Positions 35,221 to 44,362 of a stretch of 64,000 bases of DNA are shown here, piece after piece. The notes beneath the pieces are model-generated. The model ran no database searches and was not told the origin of the DNA. It saw nothing but the letters and a program-made list of their open reading frames with translations. This DNA comes from Anaerorhabdus sp036636695 (GTDB lineage: Bacteria; Bacillota_I; Bacilli_A; Erysipelotrichales; Erysipelotrichaceae). Position numbers and translations under genes: made by a program. Within the stretch, counting starts at the first letter, position 1. Each line of letters starts with the position of its first letter. The stretch lies in NCBI RefSeq assembly GCF_036636695.1, contig NZ_JAVWNW010000011.1; one strand, 5' to 3'.

Positions 35221-36021
35221 CTATTCACAATATATTTTTTGTAACTGTTTTTGTTTATTTATATCAAAATCAAGTTCATGTATTAAATAATCTTCAATCG
35301 ATGGATATTTTTCTTCAATCGTTTTAAAAATTGATTGGATATATGATAAACGAACACCAACAAGTGAAGGGATTTGTGAAAGATAGTGGTTATCATATCC
35401 TGCTGTTTTGCATAAATCAATATAATGATTAATTCTTTTTTGAAGATAGATGTTTGTATTCATATAGTCTTGAATAATATCTTCTTTGCTAACACCCAAT
35501 GCACCTAGTAGTAATACAGTTCCAACGCCTACACGGTCTTTACCAGCACTACAGTGATAAAGTGTTGCACCATGTACTTCATTAAGCAGAACATTTAAAA
35601 ACCGTTTATATTGTTCCTTTGAATAAGGATTGCTCAATAGTTTTGGATACTCTTTTATAGATATAGCTTCAACATCAAATTTCATTTCCTCGATGGAATG
35701 TTTTAAATATTCAATATCCGGGGCATGTATATTTTTTTCTTTTGCATTTGCAAGCGTTAAGTAGTGTTCTTCAAGAATTGGAATATGAATATTTTCAACA
35801 TAATCAAATATTGGATCGGGAGTTCGCTTTATTTCATGGTTATTTCTAAAATCAATAATACGCTTCAATTGGTATTCACTTTCCAAAATAGCAATATCAT
35901 TTTCAGTTGCATAAAATAGTTTACCACTACGAATCAGTTTTTTAGATTTTATTTTTCCATGCTTAGTGATGATACCACCTAAGTCACGTGTATTTGCACA
36001 CATTTCTAATTGAATTCTCAT
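35221..36021 (-). CDS. Tyrosine-type (IphP-like) protein phosphatase
   Basis: Phosphatase of the bacterial Y-phosphatase3 (IphP/LipA-like) family. The CX5R loop is YHCSAGKDRVGVG around residue 157, with the KDR form shared with phosphoinositide-acting members. N-terminal NTRDLGGI is also typical. 266 residues. No signal peptide, so it should act in the cytosol. Its ribosome site (AGAGGTG) lies inside the 3' arm of the preceding gene's terminator hairpin. Confidence 0.87.
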   Translation of the reverse strand: MRIQLEMCANTRDLGGIITKHGKIKSKKLIRSGKLFYATENDIAILESEYQLKRIIDFRNNHEIKRTPDPIFDYVENIHIPILEEHYLTLANAKEKNIHAPDIEYLKHSIEEMKFDVEAISIKEYPKLLSNPYSKEQYKRFLNVLLNEVHGATLYHCSAGKDRVGVGTVLLLGALGVSKEDIIQDYMNTNIYLQKRINHYIDLCKTAGYDNHYLSQIPSLVGVRLSYIQSIFKTIEEKYPSIEDYLIHELDFDINKQKQLQKIYCE

Positions 36022-36022
36022 A

Positions 36023-36061
36023 ATAAAACACCTCTTTCTACTATTGTAGAAGAAAGAGGTG
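36023..36061 (-). terminator. Hairpin between the pilin-like gene and the phosphatase gene
   Basis: On the minus strand, CACCTCTTTCT...CTAC pairs with GTAGAAAGAGGTG (one bulged base), followed by TTTTATT. It should end the pilin-like transcript, and the 3' arm carries the phosphatase ribosome site. Confidence 0.7.
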
Positions 36062-36084
36062 CAGGATACAAATAAAGAGCTTTA

Positions 36085-36804
36085 TTAATTTGCAGGTTTT
36101 GGAACTTCAACAAATCCAGCACCAGCTTGATCAGGTGTTTTTCCAATATATTTTTGCATTCCAGGAGTCTCATTAACAGCAGTATATTTATAATAACGAT
36201 TATTATAAATGATAATGTCACCTGTTTCATAGTTGTTATAGTCAGTATAGTCTTTTACTAATTCTTTCCAAGCAGTATTTGAGTAATTATTTTCACCTAA
36301 ATGCTTATTTGGTGTTGTAGAACATCCACTTTTGTTGATGCATTTAAAGTAAATAGGATTACCAGATTGATCAGTAGACTTTACGACTTCACCATAGACT
36401 GCATTTGATTCTTTTTCGATAAGATTTTCACGTTCATCTTCAATTGTTCCATTCTTAATAAATCCAGATTCACCACCTGTACCACCATGTTTGGAGCAAA
36501 CGATTATATTACTTGTATTAACTGAATAAGTTCCTTTGGAAGGACATGTCTTCGTATTACCGCCAAAATATTTTCCATCGGTATTGTTGATTATGTCTTG
36601 GGGTGTAACTTTTGTATCTAATTCATGTTCATAAATATAGCTACGATTCATCATAGCGACATTTGCATCACAGGTTGATTTTTGTGAAGCCTGGATGTAA
36701 CCGGTGACTTGTGGAACTATTAATACCGCAAGAACTGCAAGGACAGCGATTACTACAATTAATTCAATCAAAGTAAACGCTTTTTTGGTAATATTGTGTT
36801 TCAT
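36085..36804 (-). CDS. Orphan type IV pilin-like protein with carbohydrate-module-like C-terminus
   Basis: A short basic leader ending KKA, then FTLIELIVVIAVLAVLAVLI, the class III signal and membrane stalk of pilins and ComGC-type pseudopilins; cleavage is expected before the Phe. 239 residues. The C-terminal half holds two stretches resembling CBM5/12-type modules: YGEVVKSTDQSGNPIYFKC...W, and YETGDIIIYNNRYYKYTAVNETPG. Several cysteines are present (for instance CINKSGC). No other pilus or competence gene is nearby, so the assembly machine must be elsewhere. Confidence 0.75.
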   Translation of the reverse strand: MKHNITKKAFTLIELIVVIAVLAVLAVLIVPQVTGYIQASQKSTCDANVAMMNRSYIYEHELDTKVTPQDIINNTDGKYFGGNTKTCPSKGTYSVNTSNIIVCSKHGGTGGESGFIKNGTIEDERENLIEKESNAVYGEVVKSTDQSGNPIYFKCINKSGCSTTPNKHLGENNYSNTAWKELVKDYTDYNNYETGDIIIYNNRYYKYTAVNETPGMQKYIGKTPDQAGAGFVEVPKPAN

Positions 36805-36836
36805 GGTTTCCCCTCCCTAAAATACACTATATATTA

Positions 36837-36865
36837 TTTATCTAGTATTTATCGTTTAAAGTCAA
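36837..36865 (-). promoter_or_regulatory. Promoter of the pilin-like gene
   Basis: On the minus strand TTGACT (36865-36860), 17-bp spacer, GATAAA (36842-36837), then a GGGAGGGG ribosome site before ATG. Confidence 0.5.
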
Positions 36866-36923
36866 GGTATGAAAAGATAAAAGGGAAGAATAGTCAATAA
36901 TTCGTGTATTTAGTAGTGATATT

Positions 36924-36932
36924 TGATAGAAT
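36924..36932 (+). promoter_or_regulatory. Extended -10 promoter for phoH
   Basis: TGATAGAAT, a TGn-TAGAAT element 27 bp before the TTG start of phoH. Confidence 0.45.
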
Positions 36933-36959
36933 AATAAGTGATTAAGGAGGTTTTTACCT

Positions 36960-37922
36960 TTGACAAATGAGCGAATTTTGAAATATGAGGGTTTATCAAC
37001 GGATGAAGCAAGTAAGTTGCTTGGGCCGCAAGATAGTAATTTAGAAGTATTATCGACTTGTTTTGAAAAAACTATTATTTTTAGAAATCATGATTTTATT
37101 ATTGATCGATGTGATGAAAATACATTGAAACAAATTCGTGAAGTGTTAGATGCACTTTTAGAAGTTGTACGACAAGGACAAGAAATTACCAGTCGTGATG
37201 TACTTTATGCTTATCGCTTGGTAAGTAAAAAAGAAACAACCACATGGATAGATTTGAATAAGAAGATTGTGGGTAAATCACAATCAGGGAAAAATGTTTC
37301 TCCTAAAACAATTGGACAATATCGCTTTGTAGAAGCAATGGAGCAATATGACATTGTTTTTGCGATTGGACCTGCTGGAACAGGGAAAACTTATTTGGCT
37401 GTTGTACAGGCTGTGAGCATGCTGAAAAAGGGTGTTGTGAAGAAGATTGTATTAACACGACCTGCTGTTGAGGCTGGAGAAAGTTTAGGGTTTTTACCAG
37501 GTGACTTGAAGGAAAAAGTTGATCCTTATCTAACTCCTTTATATGATGCGCTACATGATATGTTGGGTAATGAACAGACTGATAAATATGTTGAAAAAGG
37601 TGTTATTGAAATAGCGCCTCTTGCGTATATGCGTGGTAGAACGTTGGATGATGCTTTTGTCATCTTAGATGAAGCGCAAAATACAACTGCATCGCAAATG
37701 AAGATGTTTTTAACTCGGCTAGGATTTAATTCGCGAATGGTTATTACAGGTGATGTTACACAAATTGATTTGCATCGTGGTATGAAATCAGGTCTTGTTG
37801 ATTCTGCCGAACTTTTAGAAGGAATTGATGAAATCAAAATTCTGCAGTTAACAAGTGAAGATGTTGTAAGACATCCACTGGTTCAAAAGATTATTGACTG
37901 TTATGCTAGAAAAGGATTTTGA
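36960..37922 (+). CDS. phoH: PhoH-family ATPase
   Basis: Cytosolic ATPase/putative RNA-linked helicase-like protein, regularly next to ybeY. Walker A GPAGTGKTYLAV and Walker B FVILDEAQNTTASQMKMFLTR. The start is TTG, placed 9 bp after a full AAGGAGG. 320 residues. First gene of the run to recO. Confidence 0.92.
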   Translation: MTNERILKYEGLSTDEASKLLGPQDSNLEVLSTCFEKTIIFRNHDFIIDRCDENTLKQIREVLDALLEVVRQGQEITSRDVLYAYRLVSKKETTTWIDLNKKIVGKSQSGKNVSPKTIGQYRFVEAMEQYDIVFAIGPAGTGKTYLAVVQAVSMLKKGVVKKIVLTRPAVEAGESLGFLPGDLKEKVDPYLTPLYDALHDMLGNEQTDKYVEKGVIEIAPLAYMRGRTLDDAFVILDEAQNTTASQMKMFLTRLGFNSRMVITGDVTQIDLHRGMKSGLVDSAELLEGIDEIKILQLTSEDVVRHPLVQKIIDCYARKGF

Positions 37923-37949
37923 GTGATATAATAATTACGGAGTGATACT

Positions 37950-38408
37950 ATGAATTGTACAATTATAAATAAAACAAGAGAAAAAGAATGGAAAGAATAC
38001 AAACCTTTATTAGAAGACCTTATGGTGAAGACTTTAAGACTTTTAAAAGTGAATGAAGATGTATCTATTTCTGTTATTTTAGTAAGAAATAAGAAAATAC
38101 ACGAAATTAATCGTATCTATCGTCAAATTGATCGTCCCACAGATGTGATAAGTTTTGCTATTTGTGATAGCGAAGATGATTATGAAGTTATGGATGATTC
38201 ACCTAAGGAATTAGGAGATGTGTTTATTAACGTTGATGCAGTTAGAAGTCAAGCAATAGAATATGGACATAGTGAAAAAAGAGAATTCTGTTTCTTATTT
38301 ATACATGGTTTACTTCATTGTCTAGGCTTTGACCATATGAATAAAAAAGATGAAAAGAAAATGTTCGACTTGCAACGAAAAATTCTTGATCCTGTGGTGC
38401 CAAGATGA
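37950..38408 (+). CDS. ybeY: YbeY endoribonuclease
   Basis: Metal-dependent RNase for 16S rRNA 3' maturation and quality control. The zinc site HGLLHCLGFDH is at about residues 114-124, and RPTDVISFA is also diagnostic. 152 residues. Overlaps dgkA by 4 bp. Confidence 0.95.
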   Translation: MNCTIINKTREKEWKEYKPLLEDLMVKTLRLLKVNEDVSISVILVRNKKIHEINRIYRQIDRPTDVISFAICDSEDDYEVMDDSPKELGDVFINVDAVRSQAIEYGHSEKREFCFLFIHGLLHCLGFDHMNKKDEKKMFDLQRKILDPVVPR

Positions 38409-38734
38409 ATAAATTTCGCGTAGCATTTGATGGATTATACCAAGCATTAAGACATCAAAGTGTCTTTGTACAATTTGTGTTCATGATTTTTGCACTCATA
38501 GCTTCCTTTGTATTCAAGTTTACATATTTAGAAAATTTAATTTTAGGTTTATGCATTGGCTTAGTAATTGTAACGGAGATTATTAATACGTGTATTGAGA
38601 AGATTTGTGATTTCATGTCACCAGAAACGGATGAAAGAATCAAATTAATTAAAGATATGTCAGCAGGTGCTGTATTATTTGCAGCTCTTGTTTCATTAAT
38701 ATTAGGTTTAATGATGGTAATTAACCATCTGTAG
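38405..38734 (+). CDS. dgkA: Diacylglycerol/undecaprenol kinase
   Basis: Small three-helix membrane kinase; in Gram-positives it usually phosphorylates undecaprenol, feeding cell-wall lipid carrier recycling. Signature EIINTCIEKICDFMSPETDERIKLIKDMSAGAV. 109 residues. Confidence 0.93.
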   Translation: MNKFRVAFDGLYQALRHQSVFVQFVFMIFALIASFVFKFTYLENLILGLCIGLVIVTEIINTCIEKICDFMSPETDERIKLIKDMSAGAVLFAALVSLILGLMMVINHL

Positions 38735-38743
38735 GAGGAAATT

Positions 38744-39142
38744 ATGAAATATCAAAATGTTTTAGATGAAGCGTTTGAAGCGATGAAAAATGCATACGCA
38801 CCCTATTCTAATTATCATGTAGGTGCATGTGTATTATGTAAAGATGGTAGAACTTTTAAAGGTGCTAATATTGAAAATGCATCTTATGGAGCTGCTAACT
38901 GTGGAGAAAGAAGTGCTATTTTTGGTGCTTATTCTTATGGTTATCGTAAAGATGATATAGAAGCTATTGCGATAGTTACTGATGGTGATCGCATTGGTGC
39001 TCCTTGTGGTATTTGTCGACAAGTTTTATCTGAATTAATCCATCAAGATACACCTATTATTTTATCAAATGGTAAAGATACAGAGATTAAAACAATAAGT
39101 GAATTACTTCCAATGCAATTTAATGAGGAAGATTTGCGATGA
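38744..39142 (+). CDS. cdd: Cytidine deaminase
   Basis: Zinc enzyme converting cytidine and deoxycytidine to uridine forms. The zinc site is in NCGERSAIFGA and PCGICRQVLSE. 132 residues. ATGA overlap with era. Confidence 0.96.
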   Translation: MKYQNVLDEAFEAMKNAYAPYSNYHVGACVLCKDGRTFKGANIENASYGAANCGERSAIFGAYSYGYRKDDIEAIAIVTDGDRIGAPCGICRQVLSELIHQDTPIILSNGKDTEIKTISELLPMQFNEEDLR

Positions 39143-40035
39143 GGTCAGGATTTGTAGCGTTAGTAGGAAGACCTAATGCAGGTAAGAGCACATTATTAAA
39201 TGCTTTGCTTGAACAAAAGGTTGCGATTATTTCACCTAAGCCTCAAACTACAAGAAATCAAATTCGTGGAATTCGTACGGATGAAGATTCACAAATTATC
39301 TTTGTTGATACACCAGGTATTCATAAACCACAACATGAATTAGGTACGCAAATGAATAAAGAAGCTTTCGCAGCAGTAAGTGGAGTGGATTGTATTTATT
39401 TGATTGTTGATGCATCAGTGCCATTTGGAACAGGTGATGAATTTGTACTCAATATAGTTAAAGACAAAAAGTTACCAGTATTTTGTATTTTAAATAAAAC
39501 AGATTTAATGTCAAAAGATCAAGTATTGGATTGTCTTATGGCTTGGAATAAACGTGCTGATTTTAAAGAGATATTTCCAATCTCAGCAAAAGAAAATAAG
39601 AATGTAAAAGAGTTGATTGAAGTAACGAAAAACTATTTGGAAGATGGTATTCAATACTATCCAAGCGATCAAGTTTGTGATTATCCCGAACAATTTATAA
39701 TATCAGAAATTATTCGTGAAAAAGTATTATATCTTACCGATGAAGAAATTCCTCATTCAGTTGCGGTAGTGATTGAAAGAATGGGAAGAAAAAAAGGGAA
39801 GTTACTTGTAAATGCGTTGATTTTAGTTGAACGAGATAGCCAAAAAGGAATTATTATCGGAAAACAAGGATCAATGATTAAAGAGATTGGTACGCAAGCT
39901 CGTAAAGATATTGAAGGAATACTAGGTGAAACGATTTATTTGGAATGCTTTGTGCGTGTTGAAAAAGACTGGCGCAATAAAAAAAGTAAACTCCAACAAT
40001 TAGGCTATATTCCTATTGAGGTTGATGATGAATGA
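39139..40035 (+). CDS. era: Era GTPase
   Basis: Essential GTPase for 16S rRNA processing. GRPNAGKSTLLN (G1), DTPGIHKPQ (G3), NKTDL (G4) and SAKE (G5) are followed by a KH domain with GIIIGKQGSMIKEIGTQARKDIE. 298 residues. The recO start lies just inside its end. Confidence 0.97.
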   Translation: MRSGFVALVGRPNAGKSTLLNALLEQKVAIISPKPQTTRNQIRGIRTDEDSQIIFVDTPGIHKPQHELGTQMNKEAFAAVSGVDCIYLIVDASVPFGTGDEFVLNIVKDKKLPVFCILNKTDLMSKDQVLDCLMAWNKRADFKEIFPISAKENKNVKELIEVTKNYLEDGIQYYPSDQVCDYPEQFIISEIIREKVLYLTDEEIPHSVAVVIERMGRKKGKLLVNALILVERDSQKGIIIGKQGSMIKEIGTQARKDIEGILGETIYLECFVRVEKDWRNKKSKLQQLGYIPIEVDDE

Positions 40036-40780
40036 GCGTACTACGGGAATTGTGATGAAACAAATTGAGTATCGTGAAAATGATGCTCTTTTAACCGTTT
40101 TGACAAAGGAATATGGTAAACTATCCTTAGTTGTAAAAGGAATTAAGAAGATGACTAGCAAGAATGCTGTCTCTTGTATGCCTTATTGTATTAGCGAATT
40201 TGTTTTAGATTATCAAGATGATAAATCGATGTTTACAATTAAAAATGGTTCTTTAATAGAATCAAATCGTAAAATTCAAGAAGATTTGGTAAAAATGGGT
40301 GTCGCACAAGTATTAACGGAATTAGTAGATAAAAGTATTCCACAGGGATATCTTGATGAAGAAACAAATGAAAATTTCTATGAACTATTAGCTTTATCTT
40401 TAAAAAGATTGAATGATGAGAATGAAAATGGCTTATTGTTGTCGCTTTTTATAGCTCAAGTATTGTCTTATTTAGGAATACCTCCAATTGTTGATGAATG
40501 CGTATTGTGTGGAAATACTAGAGTAAACTACATAAGTGTTGAAGAAGGCGGATTTATTTGTTCAGAATGTAAAAATGAAGTTGGCTCATCTTCAGGTAAG
40601 CAGATGGATTTGAAACGTTTTCGTCTAGCTAATAAAGCGCAATTAGAACATTATGATGTTCTGAAACAATATGGTCCATGGACTATTGAAGACTGTGAAA
40701 CACTGATAGAATTTTTGAAAGTTCATAGTGGGATTGAGTTAGAAACATGGCAGTTTCTAAAGAAAATAGTGGAGGGATAA
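40028..40780 (+). CDS. recO: RecO DNA repair protein
   Basis: Mediator that helps RecA load on SSB-covered DNA. N-terminal OB fold (TTGIVMKQIEYRENDALLTVLTKEYGK) and a zinc finger CVLCGN...CSEC at about residues 155-185. ATG 40028, 6 bp after GAGG, is preferred over the TTG at 40016. Overlaps era by 8 bp. Confidence 0.93.
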   Translation: MNERTTGIVMKQIEYRENDALLTVLTKEYGKLSLVVKGIKKMTSKNAVSCMPYCISEFVLDYQDDKSMFTIKNGSLIESNRKIQEDLVKMGVAQVLTELVDKSIPQGYLDEETNENFYELLALSLKRLNDENENGLLLSLFIAQVLSYLGIPPIVDECVLCGNTRVNYISVEEGGFICSECKNEVGSSSGKQMDLKRFRLANKAQLEHYDVLKQYGPWTIEDCETLIEFLKVHSGIELETWQFLKKIVEG

Positions 40781-40782
40781 AT

Positions 40783-41124
40783 ATGAATAAAAAATTAATA
40801 CTAAATTTTGTAGGTGTCTGTATAAATTTTTATTTATTGCCTCTTGTTTTTAGAAATACAAGTAATGATGTTATGATGATGCTTATTGTTATGCCACTCA
40901 TTACAATTGTTTTGGGTGTTTTGTACACATATATGGTTCAACCACATTGGATTTATCCAGTTGTAGTAGCACTTCTATTTATTCCAACAATGTGGTTATA
41001 TTACAGTATTTCTGCTTGGATTTTTGCGATTATTCATTTTTTATCATTCATTGTTGGATGCTTAGTTGGAATTATCGCGAAAAATATGACGAAGAGCACG
41101 AAATCAAGCTATTTGGAAAATTGA
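40783..41124 (+). CDS. Membrane protein of unknown function (113 aa)
   Basis: Four hydrophobic segments in 113 residues and a short basic C-terminus (KNMTKSTKSSYLEN). ATG 40783 follows GGAGGG, while the in-frame ATG at 40747 would overlap recO heavily. No family recognised. Between recO and glyS, where an unrelated small membrane gene is unusual. Confidence 0.65.
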   Translation: MNKKLILNFVGVCINFYLLPLVFRNTSNDVMMMLIVMPLITIVLGVLYTYMVQPHWIYPVVVALLFIPTMWLYYSISAWIFAIIHFLSFIVGCLVGIIAKNMTKSTKSSYLEN

Positions 41125-41150
41125 CGATACCCTTGAAAATATGGTATATT
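41121..41150 (+). promoter_or_regulatory. glyS promoter
   Basis: TTGACG (41121-41126), 18-bp spacer, TATATT (41145-41150) preceded by TGG. No T-box is seen in the short leader, unlike many glycyl-tRNA synthetase genes. Confidence 0.6.
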
Positions 41151-41186
41151 ATAACGTAAAGAAAATTGTTAATATGAGGAGAAAAT

Positions 41187-42566
41187 ATGACTGAAAAAAC
41201 ATTTGAGAAAATAGTAAATCACGCGAAAAATTCAGGGTTTGTATTCCAAGGTTCTGAAATCTATGGTGGTTTAAGTAATACATGGGATTTTGGTCCATTA
41301 GGGGTAGAATTAAAGAACAATATTAAAAATGCTTGGTGGAAAAAATTTATTCAAGAAAGTCCATACAATGTAGGTCTTCAATCTGCAATATTAATGAATC
41401 CAAAAGTTTGGGAAGCTTCCGGACATTTAAGTGGTTTTAGTGATCCACTTATGGATTGTAAACAATGTAAGACACGTCATCGTGCAGATCATTTGATTGA
41501 AGAATTTACAGAAGGAAAAGTATCTCCTGAAGGATGGTCAAAAGATGAAATGATGCAATACATTAAAGATAATCATATTGGTTGTCCAGATTGTGGTGCT
41601 CATGACTTTACTGAAATTCGTCAGTTTAACTTGATGTTTAAAACATTCCAAGGGATTTTAGAAGATACGAAGAATACAGTTTATCTTCGTCCTGAAACAG
41701 CACAAGGGATGTTTGTTAACTTTAAAAATATTCAAAGAACGATGCGTAAAAAATTGCCATTTGGAATTGGTCAAATTGGAAAGTCATTTAGAAATGAAAT
41801 TACGCCAGGTAATTTTATTTTCCGTGTAAGAGAATTTGAACAAATGGAAATGGAATTCTTCTGTAAGCCAGGAACTGATTTAGATTGGTATGCTTATTGG
41901 AAAGAATTTTGTATGAATTGGATTTTATCTTTGAACGGTGGTTCTGATGTTAATTTACGTTATCGTGAGCATGCGAAAGAAGAATTGAGTTTCTATTCAG
42001 TAGGAACTTGTGATATTGAATATAATTATCCATTTGGATGGGGCGAACTATGGGGAATTGCAGATCGTACAAACTATGATTTGTCAAAACATATGGAACA
42101 CTCAAAAACAAGTATGGAATATCTAGATCCAACGACAAATGAAAAATATATTCCATATTGTGTAGAACCTGCTGTAGGGGTAGAACGTTTATTCTTAATG
42201 TTCTTTTGCGAAGCTTATGATGAAGAAGAAATTGGTGAGAATGATACGCGTATTGTAATGCATTTTACACCAGCATTAGCTCCTATAAAGGCAGCAATAC
42301 TTCCTTTATCAAAACAACTTAGTGAAAAGGCTACTGAATTATTTGCTGAATTGGCACCTGAATTTACATGTGACTTTGATGAATCAGGAAGTATTGGAAA
42401 ACGTTATCGCCGTCAAGATGCAATTGGTACACCATTCTGTATCACAGTTGACTTTGAAACTGAAAACGATGGTTGTGTAACTATTCGTCATCGTGATTCA
42501 ATGGAACAAGAAAGAATCCCTTTGACTGAAGTGAAAGAATTTATTTCAAAAGCAATTAAATTTTGA
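41187..42566 (+). CDS. glyS: Glycyl-tRNA synthetase, single-chain class II type
   Basis: Homodimeric GlyRS of the eukaryote-like type, 459 residues. GFVFQGSEIYGGLSNTWDFGPLG at the start, RPETAQGMFVNFKNI (motif 2 region), QIGKSFRNEITPGNFIFRVREFEQMEMEFF, and EPAVGVERLFLMF (motif 3). C-terminal anticodon-binding domain ends the protein. Confidence 0.96.
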   Translation: MTEKTFEKIVNHAKNSGFVFQGSEIYGGLSNTWDFGPLGVELKNNIKNAWWKKFIQESPYNVGLQSAILMNPKVWEASGHLSGFSDPLMDCKQCKTRHRADHLIEEFTEGKVSPEGWSKDEMMQYIKDNHIGCPDCGAHDFTEIRQFNLMFKTFQGILEDTKNTVYLRPETAQGMFVNFKNIQRTMRKKLPFGIGQIGKSFRNEITPGNFIFRVREFEQMEMEFFCKPGTDLDWYAYWKEFCMNWILSLNGGSDVNLRYREHAKEELSFYSVGTCDIEYNYPFGWGELWGIADRTNYDLSKHMEHSKTSMEYLDPTTNEKYIPYCVEPAVGVERLFLMFFCEAYDEEEIGENDTRIVMHFTPALAPIKAAILPLSKQLSEKATELFAELAPEFTCDFDESGSIGKRYRRQDAIGTPFCITVDFETENDGCVTIRHRDSMEQERIPLTEVKEFISKAIKF

Positions 42567-42583
42567 GAAAAGGAGTGATGTTC

Positions 42584-44362
42584 ATGCGCATAAGAGATGA
42601 AGACATTAGTGCGATTCGTAGTGGCGCTGACATTATGGACATTATTGGTAGATATTTACCTTTAGTTAAAAAGGGAAGATCATTTACTGCAGTATGTCCT
42701 TTCCATGATGACCATTCACCATCTCTATCTATTTCACAAGACAAACAGATTTATAAATGTTTTGTGTGTGGAGCAGGTGGAAATGTATTTACCTTTGTTC
42801 AAAATTATGAAAATATTTCATTTCCAGAAGCAGTTGTAAAAGTTGCTGAATTAACTGGTTATCATCTTGATGTAAAACTTGATGAAATTGAAAAAAAAGT
42901 TGATCCTCATAAAGAAGCTGGTTTCAAAGTAATGAATGAAGCGATCCATTATATGATGTATACGCTGAACTCATCAACTGGAGCTATCGCAAAGGAATAT
43001 CTTGTTAAAAGAGGAATGACAGAAAAAATATTAGAAACATTCCAAATCGGTTATAACGATGCGGGAGATAGTTTATATAAGTTTCTAAATGCGAAAGGAT
43101 ATCGAGACAGTGATTGCATTGCGACGAATCTTTCAAGAATTAGTGAAACCGGTATTCATGATGTATTTACATCAAGGATTACGTTTCCAATTCATGATAG
43201 CGACGGAAATCCAATAGGATTTACCGCAAGAACATTAGATCCTAATGTTTCGAGTAAATACATCAATACAACAGAAACTGAATTCTACATTAAAGGAAAT
43301 ACTGTTTATAACATTCATCGAGCAAAGATGGATGCACGAAAACAAGGAAATGTAATCGTTGTAGAAGGAGTTACCGATGTTATTGCTTTTGCTCGAGTTG
43401 GAATTACTAATGTTTGTGCTACACTAGGAACTGCATGTACAACAAATCAATTGAAGTTGTTAAAACAATGTGGTTCAACGATTACGTTTTGTTATGATGG
43501 GGACCAAGCGGGTCAAACTGCAACCTATAAAGCTGCCAAAATGGCAATTGAATTAGGTTTTAAAGTCCAAATCGTTTCAAATAAAACAGGAAAAGATCCT
43601 GATGAAATTATTCATACATATGGTGTTGAACATCTACAGCAAATGGTAAAAAAGCCAATTACGTGGATTGAATTCATCTTTGATTACTTATCAATGAAGT
43701 ATGATATGAATAATTACTCGAGCAAGAAAGAATTTGCTCAAGAAGTGATGAGTGAAATTAAGCTTTTAAATGATGACTTCGACAGACAAAATTTTACCCA
43801 TCAATTGTCACAAATGACAGGATTTAGTTTCCAATCTATGTTACAAGAATCAAGCCAGACACCAAATCCAAAACCTGTTCGTACAACTAAACCAGCTGGG
43901 CGCGCAGTATCATCAATATTAGACGGAAGAAATGCAGCCGAAAATATTGTAGTATCACAAATGCTATTTAGCATAGATGCTGCTGAAATATTTAAGGAAA
44001 AACTAGGTTTCTTAGTTGGACAAAAACAACAAAAACTAGCAATGATGATTTTGGATGAGTATCGAAAGAGTGATGAAATACTACTTGCAGATTTCATGGA
44101 TTCAATAAGTAATGATGAATTAAAATCTTACTTAATTGATTTGAGCACAACTGAAGAGTTACCTCAAAATTATTCCAAAGAAATTTTATTAGGAGCTATC
44201 GGCCGCATCAAGCAATGGTTATTAGAAGAGAAGGTCGAAGACCTTAAAAAACAAATAAAAACCATTACAAATGAAGAAAGTCGTATGTCCTTATTGCAAG
44301 AGTATAGTAACAGTTTGATTGAACTTAGGAGGTATATCGATGAAGAAAGTCGTAAAAACTAA
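42584..44362 (+). CDS. dnaG: DnaG primase
   Basis: Makes RNA primers at the replication fork. ATG 42584 (AAAGGAG 8 bp upstream) is preferred over TTG 42563. A zinc-binding domain (CPFHDDHSPSLSIS and KCFVCGAGGNVFTF, about residues 35-60) is followed by the TOPRIM core (VVEGVTDVIAFARVG, FCYDGDQAGQTA) and a helicase-binding C-terminus. 592 residues. Overlaps rpoD by 23 bp. Confidence 0.96.
   Translation: MRIRDEDISAIRSGADIMDIIGRYLPLVKKGRSFTAVCPFHDDHSPSLSISQDKQIYKCFVCGAGGNVFTFVQNYENISFPEAVVKVAELTGYHLDVKLDEIEKKVDPHKEAGFKVMNEAIHYMMYTLNSSTGAIAKEYLVKRGMTEKILETFQIGYNDAGDSLYKFLNAKGYRDSDCIATNLSRISETGIHDVFTSRITFPIHDSDGNPIGFTARTLDPNVSSKYINTTETEFYIKGNTVYNIHRAKMDARKQGNVIVVEGVTDVIAFARVGITNVCATLGTACTTNQLKLLKQCGSTITFCYDGDQAGQTATYKAAKMAIELGFKVQIVSNKTGKDPDEIIHTYGVEHLQQMVKKPITWIEFIFDYLSMKYDMNNYSSKKEFAQEVMSEIKLLNDDFDRQNFTHQLSQMTGFSFQSMLQESSQTPNPKPVRTTKPAGRAVSSILDGRNAAENIVVSQMLFSIDAAEIFKEKLGFLVGQKQQKLAMMILDEYRKSDEILLADFMDSISNDELKSYLIDLSTTEELPQNYSKEILLGAIGRIKQWLLEEKVEDLKKQIKTITNEESRMSLLQEYSNSLIELRRYIDEESRKN

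Noticed and set aside
36018..36230. Minus-strand 70-codon frame over the end of the pilin-like gene
   Set aside because: Out-of-frame shadow that ends in the terminator region and has no ribosome site.
40947..41159. A 70-codon plus-strand frame overlapping the membrane gene before glyS
   Set aside because: No ribosome site; it lies in another frame of the 113-residue gene and runs over the glyS promoter.
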